64,000 nt of DNA from Meghimatium bilineatum. Its lineage: Eukaryota; Mollusca; Gastropoda; Stylommatophora; Philomycidae. The DNA is taken from assembly GCA_034231615.1 (NCBI GenBank), contig CM067316.1:25629791-25693790 (forward strand), read 5' to 3'. The notes under the pieces are model-generated. The model was not told where the DNA came from, ran no database searches, and saw nothing but the letters and a program-made list of their open reading frames with translations. A program made the translations under genes and the position numbers. This document shows, piece after piece, positions 1-11,885 of the stretch (within the stretch, counting starts at the first letter, position 1; each line of letters begins with the position of its first letter).

Positions 1-1131
1 GAACCCATTCATTCTCTTAGTGGTCAAAATAATTGGCTCTATATTGCTGTATCAGCCATTCTCGTCATTGATAAACTATCATTTCTATTGATGTCTGTTA
101 CCGGTTCCATGTGAATAGACATGTTAATTTAGCGCTGACGTGATTACTGGTAATTGCGTCAAGTGTGAGTTTCAGATCGCTTCTAAGAGCTGTCGTTTCC
201 AAACTGCGCAAGGTTTATTATGGCTTCAATTTTCATCAAAACCTGGCAAAAATGGACCTACTTATGATTCAGATGTTGATACACAATTTTAAAATGGAAT
301 TCTCAAGAACATGAATGAATCAGACATTGATGAGGTAGTAGTTTAGTATTTAGTAGGCCTAGTTGAAATTAGCAGCGATGTGTTGTAGTGTAGGCCTAAT
401 TGATGATGTGCACGTCCCACCCCGCCCACCATAAACCTAGTAATGATTGAGAATAGTCAACACAACTGATCTATGTCAATATTGATCAATTTCACGAGAA
501 ATCAGGTCCTGCAAATGACATTGATCAAGATTACTCTGCTTTTGAGACTAGGCCTAGTTTTCACTATTTCTATGTGAGTTATTCTTTGGGGGGTATATGG
601 TATAAACATTGATATACAAGTATTCATGCCGGTATCAAAATTTTCTGAAAAATGAGATCTGTTTTGGAACCCTGTTTCACCAGAGTGATTTCTTTATGTG
701 AACTAGGCCTATATATTTGGAGTAGTTAACAGTTACAGAATGTTGTTGTCATGCTGTGAAAGGGGGACTGCTTTGCAGCTTTCATTTGAACATTTATCAG
801 CAGATTCACACAAGTAAATGAAACCGACAAGAAACTGGTGCTCATTTTTTCTCTCTCGCATGTTACATGAAATTCACAAAGATATGTTCACAGATTAGTA
901 CCTCTTCCATTTATCTGTTAATTGGACTTTGAATCATAAAAATTGATTGCATATTGTATTTTATATTTATTTTCTTGCACAATCACTTCTGATTTGTGCA
1001 GTTATTCCCCTTGCCCTGGGAATTGAGCCTGGAGTTTTCCTGAACGGCTGGCATTGAAAAGTTTATGATGTAGAACAAGTTATCCTCGTAATATGAAATT
1101 TAACATGTGAGAGAAAAAAACAGGAGAAAAT
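1..1131. other. No gene seen; TAGGCCTA cluster
   Basis: I see no convincing coding exon here in either strand. The palindrome TAGGCCTA occurs at 354-361, 391-398, 549-556 and 704-711. Three further copies lie far away at 8429, 37394 and 41163. The rest is AT-rich unique-looking DNA. Confidence 0.4.
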
Positions 1132-1345
1132 ATATATCTTCTATATATCCACATCTCAAAGGCATCAATTCTGTCTTCTAATTGTTTGTTTATTGTCCAT
1201 GTTTCTGAGCTATTCATGATAGAATAGATGTAGCATTTTATAATTTGCATTTTACTTTGTTTGTAATTTGTTTAGATGTTAATATTTCCCTCATGTCATT
1301 GAAAGTACTTTTAGCCATTCCTATTCTCTTTTAACTTCTGTTTTA
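1132..1345 (-). mobile_element. LINE reverse transcriptase C-terminal fragment
   Basis: Read on the minus strand this piece gives the typical LINE region after the RT core: STFNDMREIL, then [20 protein letters not shown] and a run ending in RIDAFEMWIYRR. One frame change breaks it between the first two parts. The same family is present on the plus strand near 31850, where [18 protein letters not shown] is seen. It is a short dead fragment without a 5' part. Confidence 0.75.
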
Positions 1346-1576
1346 TATCAGCCATGATTTGTGATTGTGTCCGAAATATTGATAATGTTCTCCTTGTAGT
1401 TTCTCTCCATGTATTTTTAAGTTTAGCAACTATTCATCTGTGTTTCTTTGGATGTTTCGTAAATCGCTGTATTTTTTATGTTTATTTCCAAGCTGTTCAG
1501 ACGTACACTGGCATTTACAGGTTTTTACGTGAATTTTTGCAGTTCTGTACATTTTGTACTAAATTCCATGTTTATA

Positions 1577-1737
1577 CAATGGAGTCTCATTATAGTGCAA
1601 ACATTTATAACAACATTTCCTATTTGACAATACTTTTCAAAATCCCTGATTATTTTTATTCTTCATTGTATTTAGTGAATTCTGTTATGACATAAATATG
1701 CCAGTCTGGACTGATTTGTTACAATGGGACTCCACTG
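1577..1737. mobile_element. 161-bp TA-flanked TIR element (MITE)
   Basis: The left end CAATGGAGTCTCATTATA is the inverted match of the right end, which reads TACAATGGGACTCCACTG. TA dinucleotides flank both ends at 1575-1576 and 1738-1739. There is no real open frame. The termini match those of the 1277-bp element at 7637-8913, so both belong to one family; the TIR style suggests the Tc1/mariner-pogo superfamily, which is an inference. Confidence 0.7.
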
Positions 1738-1759
1738 TATGTGTTAACAGTTCAGACAT

Positions 1760-1926
1760 ACACACATGAAGTAGAGTGCGATGTTTGCTATATATTGAAT
1801 GACACACAAATGAAGTAGAGTGTTATGTTTGCTATATATTGGTGACATACACATGAAGTTGAGTGTGATGTTTGCTATATATTGGTGACATACACATAAA
1901 GTAGAGTGTGATGTTTGCTATATATC
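1760..1926. repeat. Minisatellite, about 43-bp unit, about 4 copies
   Basis: A unit containing GATGTTTGCTATATATTGG and ACACATGAAGTAGAGTG recurs four times with a few substitutions and small length differences. No coding function is visible. Confidence 0.85.
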
Positions 1927-2489
1927 AGCTATTTATTTATAAACAGTAACAAGAACCCCATTAGATGTACAGTTCTGAACGTCATTTACATTCTACCTAT
2001 TGAACATAGAGTGTACAATCATACTAAAGTAACAATGCCACTCTGGCACATAGTAATAAAAACATCAGTTCACATACAAGGTAAAATATGCACAGATTAG
2101 CTCCTAATATAACAAGTGAGCTAAAGAAATACACACATGAATGCATTCAAGTTTCGTGCAACTTGTCAACAAGATAATTGGAGGTGAAATAGAAATTAAT
2201 GTATTCACGTTAAATGATGCAGATTTCAAATTGTGCATACATAGAGCTACTAATCTCTTAACCTGTGAGTTGAATTAATACTGGTTCACTACTGCCACAA
2301 TATATTGTAATAATTAACTAGTGCATTCTACATGTCATGTTCTGGTGATGTGAGGCTTGGCTGTTGAATTCAGCAAGTTCACTTCTGACCTATACGACAT
2401 CATACAGGTGCAGGATATATATAACTAGACAGATTTTGGTATACAATTATTATAGTAGCTAAGTCCCTAGAGTACTATTGGATTATACA

Positions 2490-3130
2490 GTCAAGGACAG
2501 ACAGCAGTCTGTTCAATGGGACAAACAGAATATGGACAATTCTAATTAGATGAACAGAGTATAAACTATTCCACAGTGAAAGCAGTCACTATAATTTGTT
2601 ATACAGGACAAATAGAACATGGATAATTATAAGATGATGGACATGGAACAGAACATGAACAATTCTAAGATATAACAATTCATAGTATGAACCATTTCAG
2701 TGGAGCAGTTATGATAAATTATTTATAACTGAAGAAATAACATGTACAACTCTAAAATGAGGACATAAAACAAGCATAACAATGAACACTTCTAAGAAGA
2801 TGCACATGGGACAAACAGATGAAGAATTCTAAGATACGGAACAGAATATGAATAACTATACATTAAAGGAACAAACCATCAACAATTTAAGATATGGGAC
2901 GAACATAACATGATGATGATGGACAAAGTGAATATGAACAAGTCTACATTGTAGAAACAGTCATGACAATTTGTTCAAGGGGAAAAAAAAAAGCATGAAC
3001 AGTTTAGGATATGGAACAAAGAATATGAATAATTCTATGAGGAACAAACAGCAATGAACAACTCACATTGAGATCATGATAATTTGTTCAATGAGATAAA
3101 TAGTTCATGAATAATGTATCTCAAACAACA
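2490..3130. repeat. Degenerate tandem repeat region
   Basis: Variants of ACAAACAGAATATGAACA followed by ATTCTAAGAT recur every 30-40 bases through this stretch, along with a second motif CATGATAATTTGTTCA. The copies have drifted so far that the period is irregular. It looks like an old minisatellite. Confidence 0.6.
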
Positions 3131-4453
3131 GTGTTAATCAGAATATGCTGTATATATAGCAGACATTATTGGAATGAAAAATCCCACCTCAACATGAACA
3201 GAAATATACAAAATAAACACAAATAGATACTTAATATAAGGGAACAGAATGCGCCAGATTTATATAATAAACATACCACAACCATCATGTTTTATGGCTT
3301 ATTAAGTAGGTGTACATTTTTCTTATACAGTATAGATTTTTGGCTGTTAAGTTTATGTGAAATATTTTAAATACATGAGCCCTCTACCGACATCTCAACA
3401 GAAGTTTCAAGATGTGCATGTAAAATGGGCATTGTTTTGTTTGTAAGTTTGTGCTGGTCACACTTTTTGATAATGTACTAAGATATAAGCATTTGTCTAA
3501 AGCACATTGCATTAACAAGGTAGTGAAGAATGAAAATTGAATATTAAAAATTATGATTGGGGAAATTGGATGTGAATATATCATAGTATTTGAAACAGAT
3601 CCTGTACTTGTGTATAGGATATTACTATTCAAATATTGTTACATTTTTGTAAGCATTACTAGAAACATTGAAGTGTGAACTACTGTCCTTGAATCTTGAG
3701 CTGAGACAACTACTTACCCCACTGCCACAGAGGGCAACCAAAAACAATATAGTTGGGAAATGAAACATAAAATTAGATATAAAAAAAAAATTGACTTGTG
3801 AATAAATAACTGAATTTGAAAATTAAAAACTTAATTAACTGGAGAATAAACAGTCCAATATGACAAAATTAAATGGGGTGCAGTGAGAGAAGAACCAAAT
3901 TGAATAAAATAGTACTAGAGGAATAAGGAGCTAAAATTGGATGGAGATAGTCTTCAAAATTGTTAGATAAATGATTTACATCTCATCAAAATTATCCAAT
4001 TTTGGGTCCCATACATGACAGTATGTACAAAATCTAATCTTATCTAGCCTGTAAAGGTTTTCTTTATTTCTTATGCATCTGAGTTTTCAGCATGTAAAAT
4101 GTCTTAACATCTGGTTATATTTAGTTATCCAGTGTAATGGAAGGTGATTTATAAAAATCTAGAGGCTCCAGTGACGACGAAAAAATCAGAGATGATAAAA
4201 ACTCGATCCTTTCAGGCAATTTTCTTTACAGCTCAGAATTCCCATAATACTGACTTGAGTGATATTACTGCACCAAATGGAACTCCCACGAAGAAATAAA
4301 TTTCAATAGTGAAACATATATTTTAACTTTTATATAAATTATAGTGAAGGCTAAATCCATTGTTGTTTTTTTTCACAGTGAATTTTCTATTTTAAGAAAA
4401 TGAACCTGTTTTATATTTCTTCTGCTGTTAAAAGTGACATGAAACTACAAGTA
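3131..4453. other. No gene seen
   Basis: AT-rich sequence with no recognised exon or repeat. The short open frame near 3384-3632 on the minus strand has no family signature and looks like chance. Confidence 0.4.
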
Positions 4454-4943
4454 CGAGGTATCTTCAAAAAGATCCAAGAATTAGTGGATTATGTAGAAAT
4501 AAGTAACAATAGATTATCTACACTACATTCTCATCACAGTAGTTCCCTTCAGCAACTACACACTTTTGCCAACATGCAAAGAGTTGCTGAAAACATTCAT
4601 GGAACCCATACTTTGACACCTCTCTCAGCTGTCTTATCACATTGGGATAACATCATCTGCATCCTTGAATCTGTCATTTCAGTGACAATTTCAGTAAAAA
4701 AAACAAGAGAAAAAAATCAGCCCGTGCAAGGTCGGGAGAATATGGAGGCTGTTCCAAGGTAATCACATAGTGCTTTGCAAGGTACTGCTTTATCAGTAGA
4801 GATGGGTGTGCCAGTGTATTGTCATGCAGCATAATCCAACTGTTTGTTCTCTGTTTTATTGGCATGTTTTCTTCTGATTGTATCTCTTAGATGAAGGAGG
4901 TTATCAATATACATTTCCTTGTCAACAGTTTGTTAGTGTCTCT
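4454..4943 (-). mobile_element. Mariner transposase, C-terminal half with one terminal repeat
   Basis: Minus-strand reading gives the second half of a mariner transposase: QTVDKEMYIDNLLHLRDTIR, then IMLHDNTLAHPSLLIKQYLA with the second catalytic Asp, then PPYSPDLARADFF with the third, and a C-terminus containing CFQQLFACWQKCVV. Stops interrupt it after the third Asp. The left end carries a mariner-type terminal repeat just after a TA (CGAGGTATCTTCAAAAAGAT). The N-terminal half, including the helix-turn-helix and first catalytic Asp, is missing because the element stops abruptly at about 4943 against an RNase H retroelement piece. It is a dead fragment. Confidence 0.8.
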
Positions 4944-5475
4944 GGAGGTGACCTCTCAAGCAAAACACAGAATTTGTCATTTGTTCAATTAAGGACATTT
5001 TCCAGAATCTCAGTCTTGATGTCTCGTCAATCCATTTGTTCGCATCCAAAAATTGCTCGTGAAGCAGTTTCAGTATGCCCCCCCCCCCTTATCAATTATC
5101 AACTCCCCATCCATTGATGTATTGGATGCAAGTCTGTCTGCTCTCTCATTATCACAAATGCTTGCATGTCCTGGGCAGTTAAATCCATGTGATGACACGA
5201 AGGTTGGAAGTATAGATACCAGCCACTCATATTGCCATTGATCATTTTGTATCTTTCGACGCATGAACCATGAGTCTGACACAATAAATGCCTTAGTAAA
5301 TAAAGTTCCAAAGAGCGACTTGAATGCTGCGGCAACTGCCTCTACTTCCATCTTTAAGCTCTGCTGTGCGCAACGACTTTCCTACTCACGCTAGCAAAAT
5401 CATCATCTAGGTCCATCAGTGAAAACAAAGATATCATCTCCGGAATGATCATCAATCAATTTATTAAGATGTTAC
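4944..5475 (-). mobile_element. RNase H retroelement fragment (family A-C, copy A)
   Basis: On the minus strand an RNase H fold can be followed: SGDDIFVFTDGP with the first acidic residue, MEVEAVAAAFKSLF with the second, VSDSWFMRRK with the third, then CPGHASICDNERADRLAS with the histidine motif. It continues with GELIIDKGG and LKLLHEQFLD. No reverse transcriptase is attached. Two more members lie at 21128-21515 and 63645-64000. The copy is broken. The element class is not recognised for certain; a LINE with a C-terminal RNase H is likeliest. Confidence 0.65.
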
Positions 5476-5645
5476 TTATTTCGATAGTTATAGTTACTTC
5501 ATTACTATCACACAGCAGCAACTTCATGGCAGAAATATAACGCAGAGATCAACTTCGCAGATGATATCCTGGCATAGATGAGGCAAGGACAGAAACTGCA
5601 ATCATGTTACATAGCAAATATAATTTTATTGCTTCCCTATTTGAT
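5476..5645. other. Short gap, nothing seen
   Basis: No repeat or coding signal was recognised between the two retroelement pieces. Confidence 0.4.
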
Positions 5646-5647
5646 TT

Positions 5648-5925
5648 CTTCTTCTTTCATTCACTTGAAACATGTCTATATCTGTAATTCTGTCTCCTTA
5701 ATAAAACTCACTGTCTTTTGTAGTTCATACAGTGTCCCATAGAGCTTTGATTCCAGTGTTGTTTCCTCTGGCCAATATGTCTGCCTCAGCGTTTCATGCT
5801 CAGAACACTCTTGAAGTATATGTTTGGCACTCTGTGATGCCTGTACACATGGCCGTGTTGCCAATCTTGAACTTTGTATACATGTGACTGTGGAGTCGGG
5901 TGTGTCCTGTTCTGAGAAGTAGACC
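5648..5925 (-). mobile_element. RNase H LINE 3' end (subfamily 1)
   Basis: The minus strand reads [20 protein letters not shown] followed by [20 protein letters not shown] and a C-terminal [18 protein letters not shown], ending in a GAAGAAG-rich tail. It is the 3' end of the element whose longer copy is at 27932-29125. The Cys finger is damaged relative to that copy. It is 5' truncated. Confidence 0.85.
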
Positions 5926-6024
5926 TATTTGATGATTGCTGATACGATAAACGAATGAAGGCTGCAGTGACATGGATCTCTTTAACAATTATATCTTAAA
6001 GACTAAAACACTATTTGTAGTAAT

Positions 6025-6135
6025 GAGGAAATACAACTGTCAGTATCATCACTGAACTACTTTCATCATTGAACTACTTTGATGTGAGGAAATACAACCA
6101 CCAATCTCATCACTGAACTACTTTGATGTGATGTT
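6025..6135. repeat. Local duplication
   Basis: The phrase GAGGAAATACAAC and the phrase CATCACTGAACTACTTTGAT each occur two to three times within about 110 bases, so this is a small imperfect tandem duplication. Confidence 0.6.
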
Positions 6136-6414
6136 TTGATTGTAGTTGATGTTTTTCAGCACATGATCATATGATAACAAAGTCTTTGGGATTAATTCAT
6201 GATTAGAAACCATGGCACAGGAGTTCCCATAAGCGCTCCACTTTCCATTCCAACAGCTATCAAAGAGTAAGCAGTCTCAGTCAGATGTTGTGGTTTTGGA
6301 TCTCTCTAGAGAAGACATATTTTCTCCCTTACCCCTGGTCACCCCCAATTTCTATCATTCTTTGTATGTTCTCACTTCTGGTACAATAAATCTGTAACTT
6401 CAATTATCTGAGGA

Positions 6415-6668
6415 TTCCTTCTTCATTCATTCTCAAACTCCTGCAATTAGCAGGATGTAGTACGGAGAACATTATACCATGGTATACAGCTTGGTTTTGA
6501 TATATCTGTACCTTTTAGCCTGACACATCAGACTTCAGCATTGCTTCTGGGTCACTTTGACTCTCTATGAGATGTAACAGCCAACTGCACTCCATAACTT
6601 TTTACGTCTGAAAAGTAAATAGTGTTGCTATTTTTTGCTCCCCTTTCAGGCACCCAACAACACACAGA
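6415..6668 (-). mobile_element. 5S-SINE body copy
   Basis: This is a diverged copy of the dispersed body seen best at 12088-12366 and 33455-33732. On the plus strand it starts with TTCTCAAACTCCTGCA and ends with CCCCTTTCAGGCACCCAACA, so the element runs on the minus strand. No 5S-like head is attached. Confidence 0.75.
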
Positions 6669-7044
6669 TGCATGATTGCCCTTTTATACAGTGAATTGTA
6701 ATGATTAATTATAAACAGAAAATTAAAAACAAAACAATGCATATCTTTTTGGGCTGTACCAAAGATACACAATGTGCTACTATGACATTTCTCCTTGACT
6801 TTCCAAAACTTAACAGGTGGACAGAACAGCTATATTCAACAATGTTACTGAGCAATCAAAGAAGCTTGTGGTTATAGCTTGTGACTATGGCAGAGAGAGC
6901 ACCTATGCAAATTCTCAATTCGAACAATCAACATAGAATTGGAATCCCCAGTATGAGCAACTATGGACAAGTTCAGTCTGTGAAGACAATAATTCACTAA
7001 GCTAACCAAGCATCTGTTAAATCTGAGCAAGAAAGCATTTAGAA
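6669..7044. other. No feature seen
   Basis: About 375 bases of AT-rich DNA without a recognised gene or repeat. Confidence 0.4.
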
Positions 7045-7625
7045 TATAACAGAGAACTAAAGCAAGTTACCATTTTTGAATATCTTGGTATAAGCAGCGA
7101 CAAGTATTGTTATGAAGATGTCAGATATTGGTTAGCCACCAAATAAACTGATACAAATGAACATATGGCTTGGCAGCAGCAAAATAACAAAACTAGCTTT
7201 TCTTAGAATCTGCATATTCCCAATTACAATGTATGGATTAGAATCTTGTACAATCGCTCATAAGGTTAACAAAATTGCAGCATTTGAAACCAAATAATGT
7301 AGAAGAATCTTTAAAATAACATTGGGGGGAGGAGAAGATAACCCATAGGGACATTCTGAGAAAATTGAAAGTAAAAGATAACTGGCTAAATGGTTCTCTC
7401 TTTAAAAAAATTACAATATTTTGGCCATATCAAATGATATGACAGAATATAAATGACCATAATAGAGGGGATTATGCCAGGGCAATATAATATAGATAGG
7501 GCATGAAGATGGACGCAAGATGTCAAAGACCATCTGAACATGACACAGAAGCAGGAAGATTGGCAAGAATTTCAAAAGGCTGTGATAACTGTTGCATGCT
7601 ATTCAGGATATGCAAAGTATTGACG
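7045..7625 (+). mobile_element. LINE reverse transcriptase C-terminal fragment
   Basis: Plus-strand pieces read FEYLGISSD, KITKLAFLRICIFPITMYGL with ESCTIAHKVNKIAAFETK, then IIEGIMPGQ and WTQDVKDHLNMTQ, ending near ACYSGYAKY. This is the order found at the end of many LINE polymerases (thumb, then a GRPRxRW-like segment). Stops and frame changes show it is dead. It ends just before the TIR element at 7637. Confidence 0.75.
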
Positions 7626-7636
7626 ATTTGCGTATA

Positions 7637-8913
7637 CAGTGGAATCCCATTATAACGAATTGGTCAGGGCTGACAGAATATTTTTGTAATAACTGATTTT
7701 GTTATATACAATTATGGTCAATTATAACCATAAGTTATGTTCTTTGCAATTATTAACATTTTATGTCCCTTTGTACAATGTTTCACATGATGTAATCACT
7801 GGGTTTTAAAGATCAGAGAATAGTGTACCAATTCCTTGTGAGAAGGGAAAGGTATTGTTTAGACATCTTTGACCTTCATTGTAGTTTTTAGTGAAATCCT
7901 CTACACTATTTCAACCTTAGTGATGTTAGAGGAGAGGCAAGAGGAGGCATATATTGTTTTGTAATTGGTCTTTCATAATGGCTTTTTTTAGGGATGAGAG
8001 AGGGAGGTGTTGACACTTGGTTTTGTTTAGGAACTGGAGGATTGTTTTGTTATAGCTTTAATTGGCTTTCTGAGTTACTCGGTGACCATTGACAAATGTA
8101 AGACCTGCTAGTGTTAATCTGGAACACATTTGAGTTTTCCAGTGATTTTCAATGGCTGTTGACACAAAGTGGCCAATGATGAAAATCATGGGTAAAGCCA
8201 AATAATCACTTTAGAACGATGATTCTCAATGAGTCAGCACGTCTATTATATTGATAGGCATGCGTGTCCTTCAATACTCTCTTAATTGAGAAGTACTGTC
8301 TCTTAAAATGCACTATAAAATAAGCCCATCAATAGTACAGTTGTTATTTTCAATGGTCACTGTGTGTTTAATTTATCTAGACAGCCAATGAAAATTATGG
8401 GAAAATTATAATTGTGTCACTTTAGAACTAGGCCTATTTTTAATGAGTTTACATGACTGTATTATCCACTAACTGAACTGACTAAGTTTCCTTAGTCTAA
8501 AGATGTGCAACTAAAAACAAGGTTACTTGCCTAAAATACACACCCTGTCTACCCATAATTTTCAGTGTTCTGATATTTATTTTCCTGACTGGTCATTCTT
8601 ACTTTTACATCACCCCCACCTTAGAATACTGTAAACCATGACCTTCAACCTACCATGTACCTATGTTGAATAAACGTTGCTAAAAACTAGGTAAAACTGT
8701 CAGGTATTACAATACTGCATTTTTCTACATTAGGGACAAATCATACAGGTTAAAAATTCAGAGTTTGTATATGACACAATTTTCTAAAATAGTGCATTAT
8801 TGGGGGATATGTGTTTAAATACATGTGTTATATGTCTTTTTTTTTAAGATAAAGAAGTAAAATAAAAGAAGGAAATTATTTTTAAATGGATTAATTGTAA
8901 TGGGATTCCACTG
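7637..8913. mobile_element. 1277-bp non-autonomous TIR element
   Basis: The left end reads CAGTGGAATCCCATTATAAC and the right end GTAATGGGATTCCACTG, an inverted pair. TA flanks both ends at 7635-7636 and 8914-8915. No transposase-like frame is present inside, so movement would need a helper. The termini are shared with the 161-bp element at 1577-1737. Confidence 0.8.
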
Positions 8914-9002
8914 TATGAAGATGAACATGTTAAAATTACTCATTTCAAAATATCTACTGAATATCCATTCCAGTGAGATTTTTCTTTGACTTTCATTAGT
9001 GC

Positions 9003-9184
9003 ATTAGATTTGCTTTCACAAACCCATAATTAGTCCAACATTAGATTTGCTTTCACAAACCCATAATTAGTCCAACATTAGATTTGCTTTCACAAACCCA
9101 TAATTAGCCCAACATTAGATTTGCTTTCACAAACCCATAATTAGTCCATTAGATTTGCTTTCACAAACCCATAATTAGTCCAAC
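9003..9184. repeat. Minisatellite, 37-bp unit, 5 copies
   Basis: Five head-to-tail copies of a 37-bp unit (ATTAGATTTGCTTTCACAAA and the following CCCATAATTAGTCCAAC). The fourth copy lacks the last three bases and one copy has a single T to C change. The near-identity suggests recent amplification. Confidence 0.95.
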
Positions 9185-9499
9185 AATTATCTGCCACCAA
9201 ATTTTTGCCACAATTAAGTGCACTTGTTTGATTTTACATGTACAAAAAATGTAAATATTTTCCAGAATAATCTATAGACACACATAGACAATCATCATGT
9301 AGCATGATTTTTTTTCTCTTCTACAGAATATTACAGCATTTCAAGATCATTTTTGACCTTGAACTTTGACCCAGTTCCTTGAGCTTCTTTCTACACATTG
9401 TAGATAACAGATGCTATCTTTATTTTCAAATTTTGTGTAGATTAGCCTTCCTTTAGTTGTCCTACACCTTCTTCTTCTGCATTCGCTTTTGAATAATCA

Positions 9500-10372
9500 G
9501 CATACAGAAAGCATACCCAAAGGATATATGGACACATGTATATACAGATGGATCAGCGAAAGAGGCAGTATTAGATGGAGGATCAGGAATATATATAGTA
9601 ACACCAGATGGAAAAGAAATAGAGAAATCCATACCCACAGGCAAACATTCCACAAATTTTAAAGCAGAAATGGAAGCCATAATAGAGGCAGCCAAAATGC
9701 TCATGAATTGCTTGCCGAGTCACAACAGACATGTAGTATTTCTAACGGATGCAAAATCAGTATTGCAGGCATTGAAAGATCCAAAGAACACGAGCATGAA
9801 TGAACTTACGGCCTGCTTACTACACCTCAGCAGTACCACCAAAGAAACAGTACTGCAGTGGATCCTAGGTCACTGTGGCATACCTGGAAATGAAAAAGCT
9901 GATCTCCTGGCAAGGAAAGGGGGATCACTGGAACAAATAGAAAATGATAATACGTACTATGAAAGTAAGACCATGTTAAAAGCAGAATATAAGAAAAAGT
10001 GGAAGCAAATGCACCCAACTGCAGAACCAAATGACCCCTACCACCAAATGTCACGCAAGGAATAAACCATCATTTTCAGACTACGAACTGGTCACAACAG
10101 ACTGAGAAGTCACATGTTTCGAAAGCTGAAGATTGGTGAGACAGACCTGTGCAACTGTGGACTGAGCCCAGAGACTGCAGAACACATTCTTCATGCCTGT
10201 CAACTCTACCAAGAAGAGAGGGAGAAAATATGGCCTACTGAGACGGCACTGCTTCCAGACTTGAGGGGTTCCATGGATGACCTGAAGCGAATCACACAAT
10301 TCATTGAAGCTATTGGGGCTGTAACCTGATATCTGACTGAAGAACGATGAAGAAAAAGAAGAAGAATAATCA
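9500..10372 (+). mobile_element. RNase H LINE 3' part (subfamily 2)
   Basis: A plus-strand frame begins around AYPKDIWTHVYTDGSAKEAV and carries a complete RNase H: the YTDGSA Asp, [41 protein letters not shown]. After one in-frame stop it resumes with [20 protein letters not shown], a Cys/His finger [17 protein letters not shown], and ends at GAVT shortly before an AAGAAGAAG tail. The RNase H residues look intact, unlike subfamily 1 at 28 kb, which has Arg instead of Gly after the first Asp. The polymerase part is missing, so it is a 5'-truncated copy. The related fragment at 25640-26130 shares its C-terminus. Confidence 0.85.
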
Positions 10373-10379
10373 GTGCAAG

Positions 10380-11083
10380 TATTCGTGTCATTTGCAGTTA
10401 TGATTTATCACCCACTATGCCTTTTGACTTACAGGCTAAAACGTATGCCTGGGTGGCAGTTTAAGATGATAATATGCAGGGATTTAGACTTGGTTTGACC
10501 ACCGTATCTCACACGAGGTGTTCTGCTGTTAGTAAACTTGTCGTGTAGTTAGAGTTGTCTTAGGTTTTTATTTCACTGAGAAAAGGAGATTCTCATAAGA
10601 TCTTATGACATTTATTCAATGTTATTGACATCAAAACTAATCAACTGTTGTTCAATAGGACACATTAGCTTCATTATTCAATGTTCATCACTGTTACTTT
10701 GGAGGTCTCTTTTGTTAAATGTCTGCCATCTAATGCATTTGGGATACTATCTTTATTTTTACTTTTTGTCTAGTATTATCTTGAAAAAGACCTTAAGTTT
10801 GAAACTGTCTTGTATACTGTAAAAAAAATAATTTCATACGTGTACACAATAGTCTGTTAGTTCATTGCAAAGCTGATCGACCTTGTGTTTACGTAAGTAC
10901 TACTTCATTAGTAACATGGAAATAGATTTAAATATGTCAGTCCTTCCGTCATTATCAGCAGGATTCCCCATACAAATGTAGCAAGATTCTAAGAACAAAT
11001 TTTCCGCGAGTTTCGTAGTTTCCAAATATGATGTGCTAAATGATGAAATGGTGTCATTGTTCAAGAAAGATGTTTGCCAATTT
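10380..11083. other. No gene seen
   Basis: About 700 bases without a recognised exon. The small open frame on the minus strand that ends near 10900 runs into the retroposon at 11097 and is not a gene. Confidence 0.4.
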
Positions 11084-11096
11084 AAGTGATTTTTCA

Positions 11097-11679
11097 CGCA
11101 TGTGGTTGCATCTGTGGGTCTCACCAATGGCTCACTAGACAAACCAACCATGCAACAGAAAACCTTAGTAGATGACATGCCGTTATATTGAGGTTATCTT
11201 CTTATAGAAGCTTCATGGCACGTCATCTATACAATTATGCTGGTATTTTGCTGTTGAAATGTGTTTCATGTTTGCCTGAATATATGTGTATGCACCCTCT
11301 GTGGTTGGGAGGGAGCCAGAGATGTACTGTGCAGCACTGTTTTTCCCTATGGCTTAGACCCATCATAGAGGCACAGTGACTCAGGACATGACAATCCTTT
11401 TGACTTGAACATTTGGTTGCATGCCTAGAGCAATAGAGAAGCTCAGCATAACCAGTAGTCAATTGGTGGCGGGAATGAGCACAGTGAACCCTATCTTGGC
11501 TACAGTGGCTAGGAGCAGTGCATAGGTTGAAACCTACCTTCTTGGAGGTGTGATAGTTATTCTCTGGCTCTGTCCCGGGGTGGGCCGAAAATCCACAGAC
11601 TTCCCAGCAATATGCCATTTAATGGCATTAGGTGAAAGGGCATGAGCCCATAGACCGCTGGATCAGCAACCAACCAACC
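11097..11679 (+). mobile_element. RP retroposon with 13-bp target duplication
   Basis: A 583-bp insertion is flanked by perfect direct repeats AAGTGATTTTTCA at 11084-11096 and 11680-11692. It ends in an AACC repeat tail (AACCAACCAACC), as expected for target-primed reverse transcription. A second, diverged copy lies in the opposite direction at 24230-24755. It has no long coding frame. The segment before the tail, GGGCATGAGCCCATAG, also follows an RNase H LINE piece at about 15550, so RP and that LINE may share a 3' end. It may be a SINE or a 5'-truncated LINE. Confidence 0.85.
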
Positions 11680-11809
11680 AAGTGATTTTTCAAGAGCTTC
11701 ATTGCCATTTTATTAAAAGAAATCTTGTATTCAAGGTGGAAGCACTGCAGTTGTCACAAGGATATTTCCACTAATTCCACATAACTGCAAGACTCCAATA
11801 TAACATACA

Positions 11810-11885
11810 ATATCATAAGCTACTACTACAACTACCACTAATGCTACAACAACTATTACAACTACCGCTACTACTACTGCAAATA
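11810..11885. repeat. ACT-type trinucleotide microsatellite
   Basis: Imperfect runs of ACT and ACA triplets (TACTACTACAACTACCAC and similar). Simple sequence only. Confidence 0.8.

Noticed and set aside
4400-4762. Plus-strand open frame of 120 codons
   Set aside because: It is antisense to a mariner transposase C-terminus and contains that element's terminal repeat, so the frame is a shadow.
10900-11178. Minus-strand frame of 92 codons
   Set aside because: It crosses the left border and target duplication of the RP retroposon, so it is not one gene.
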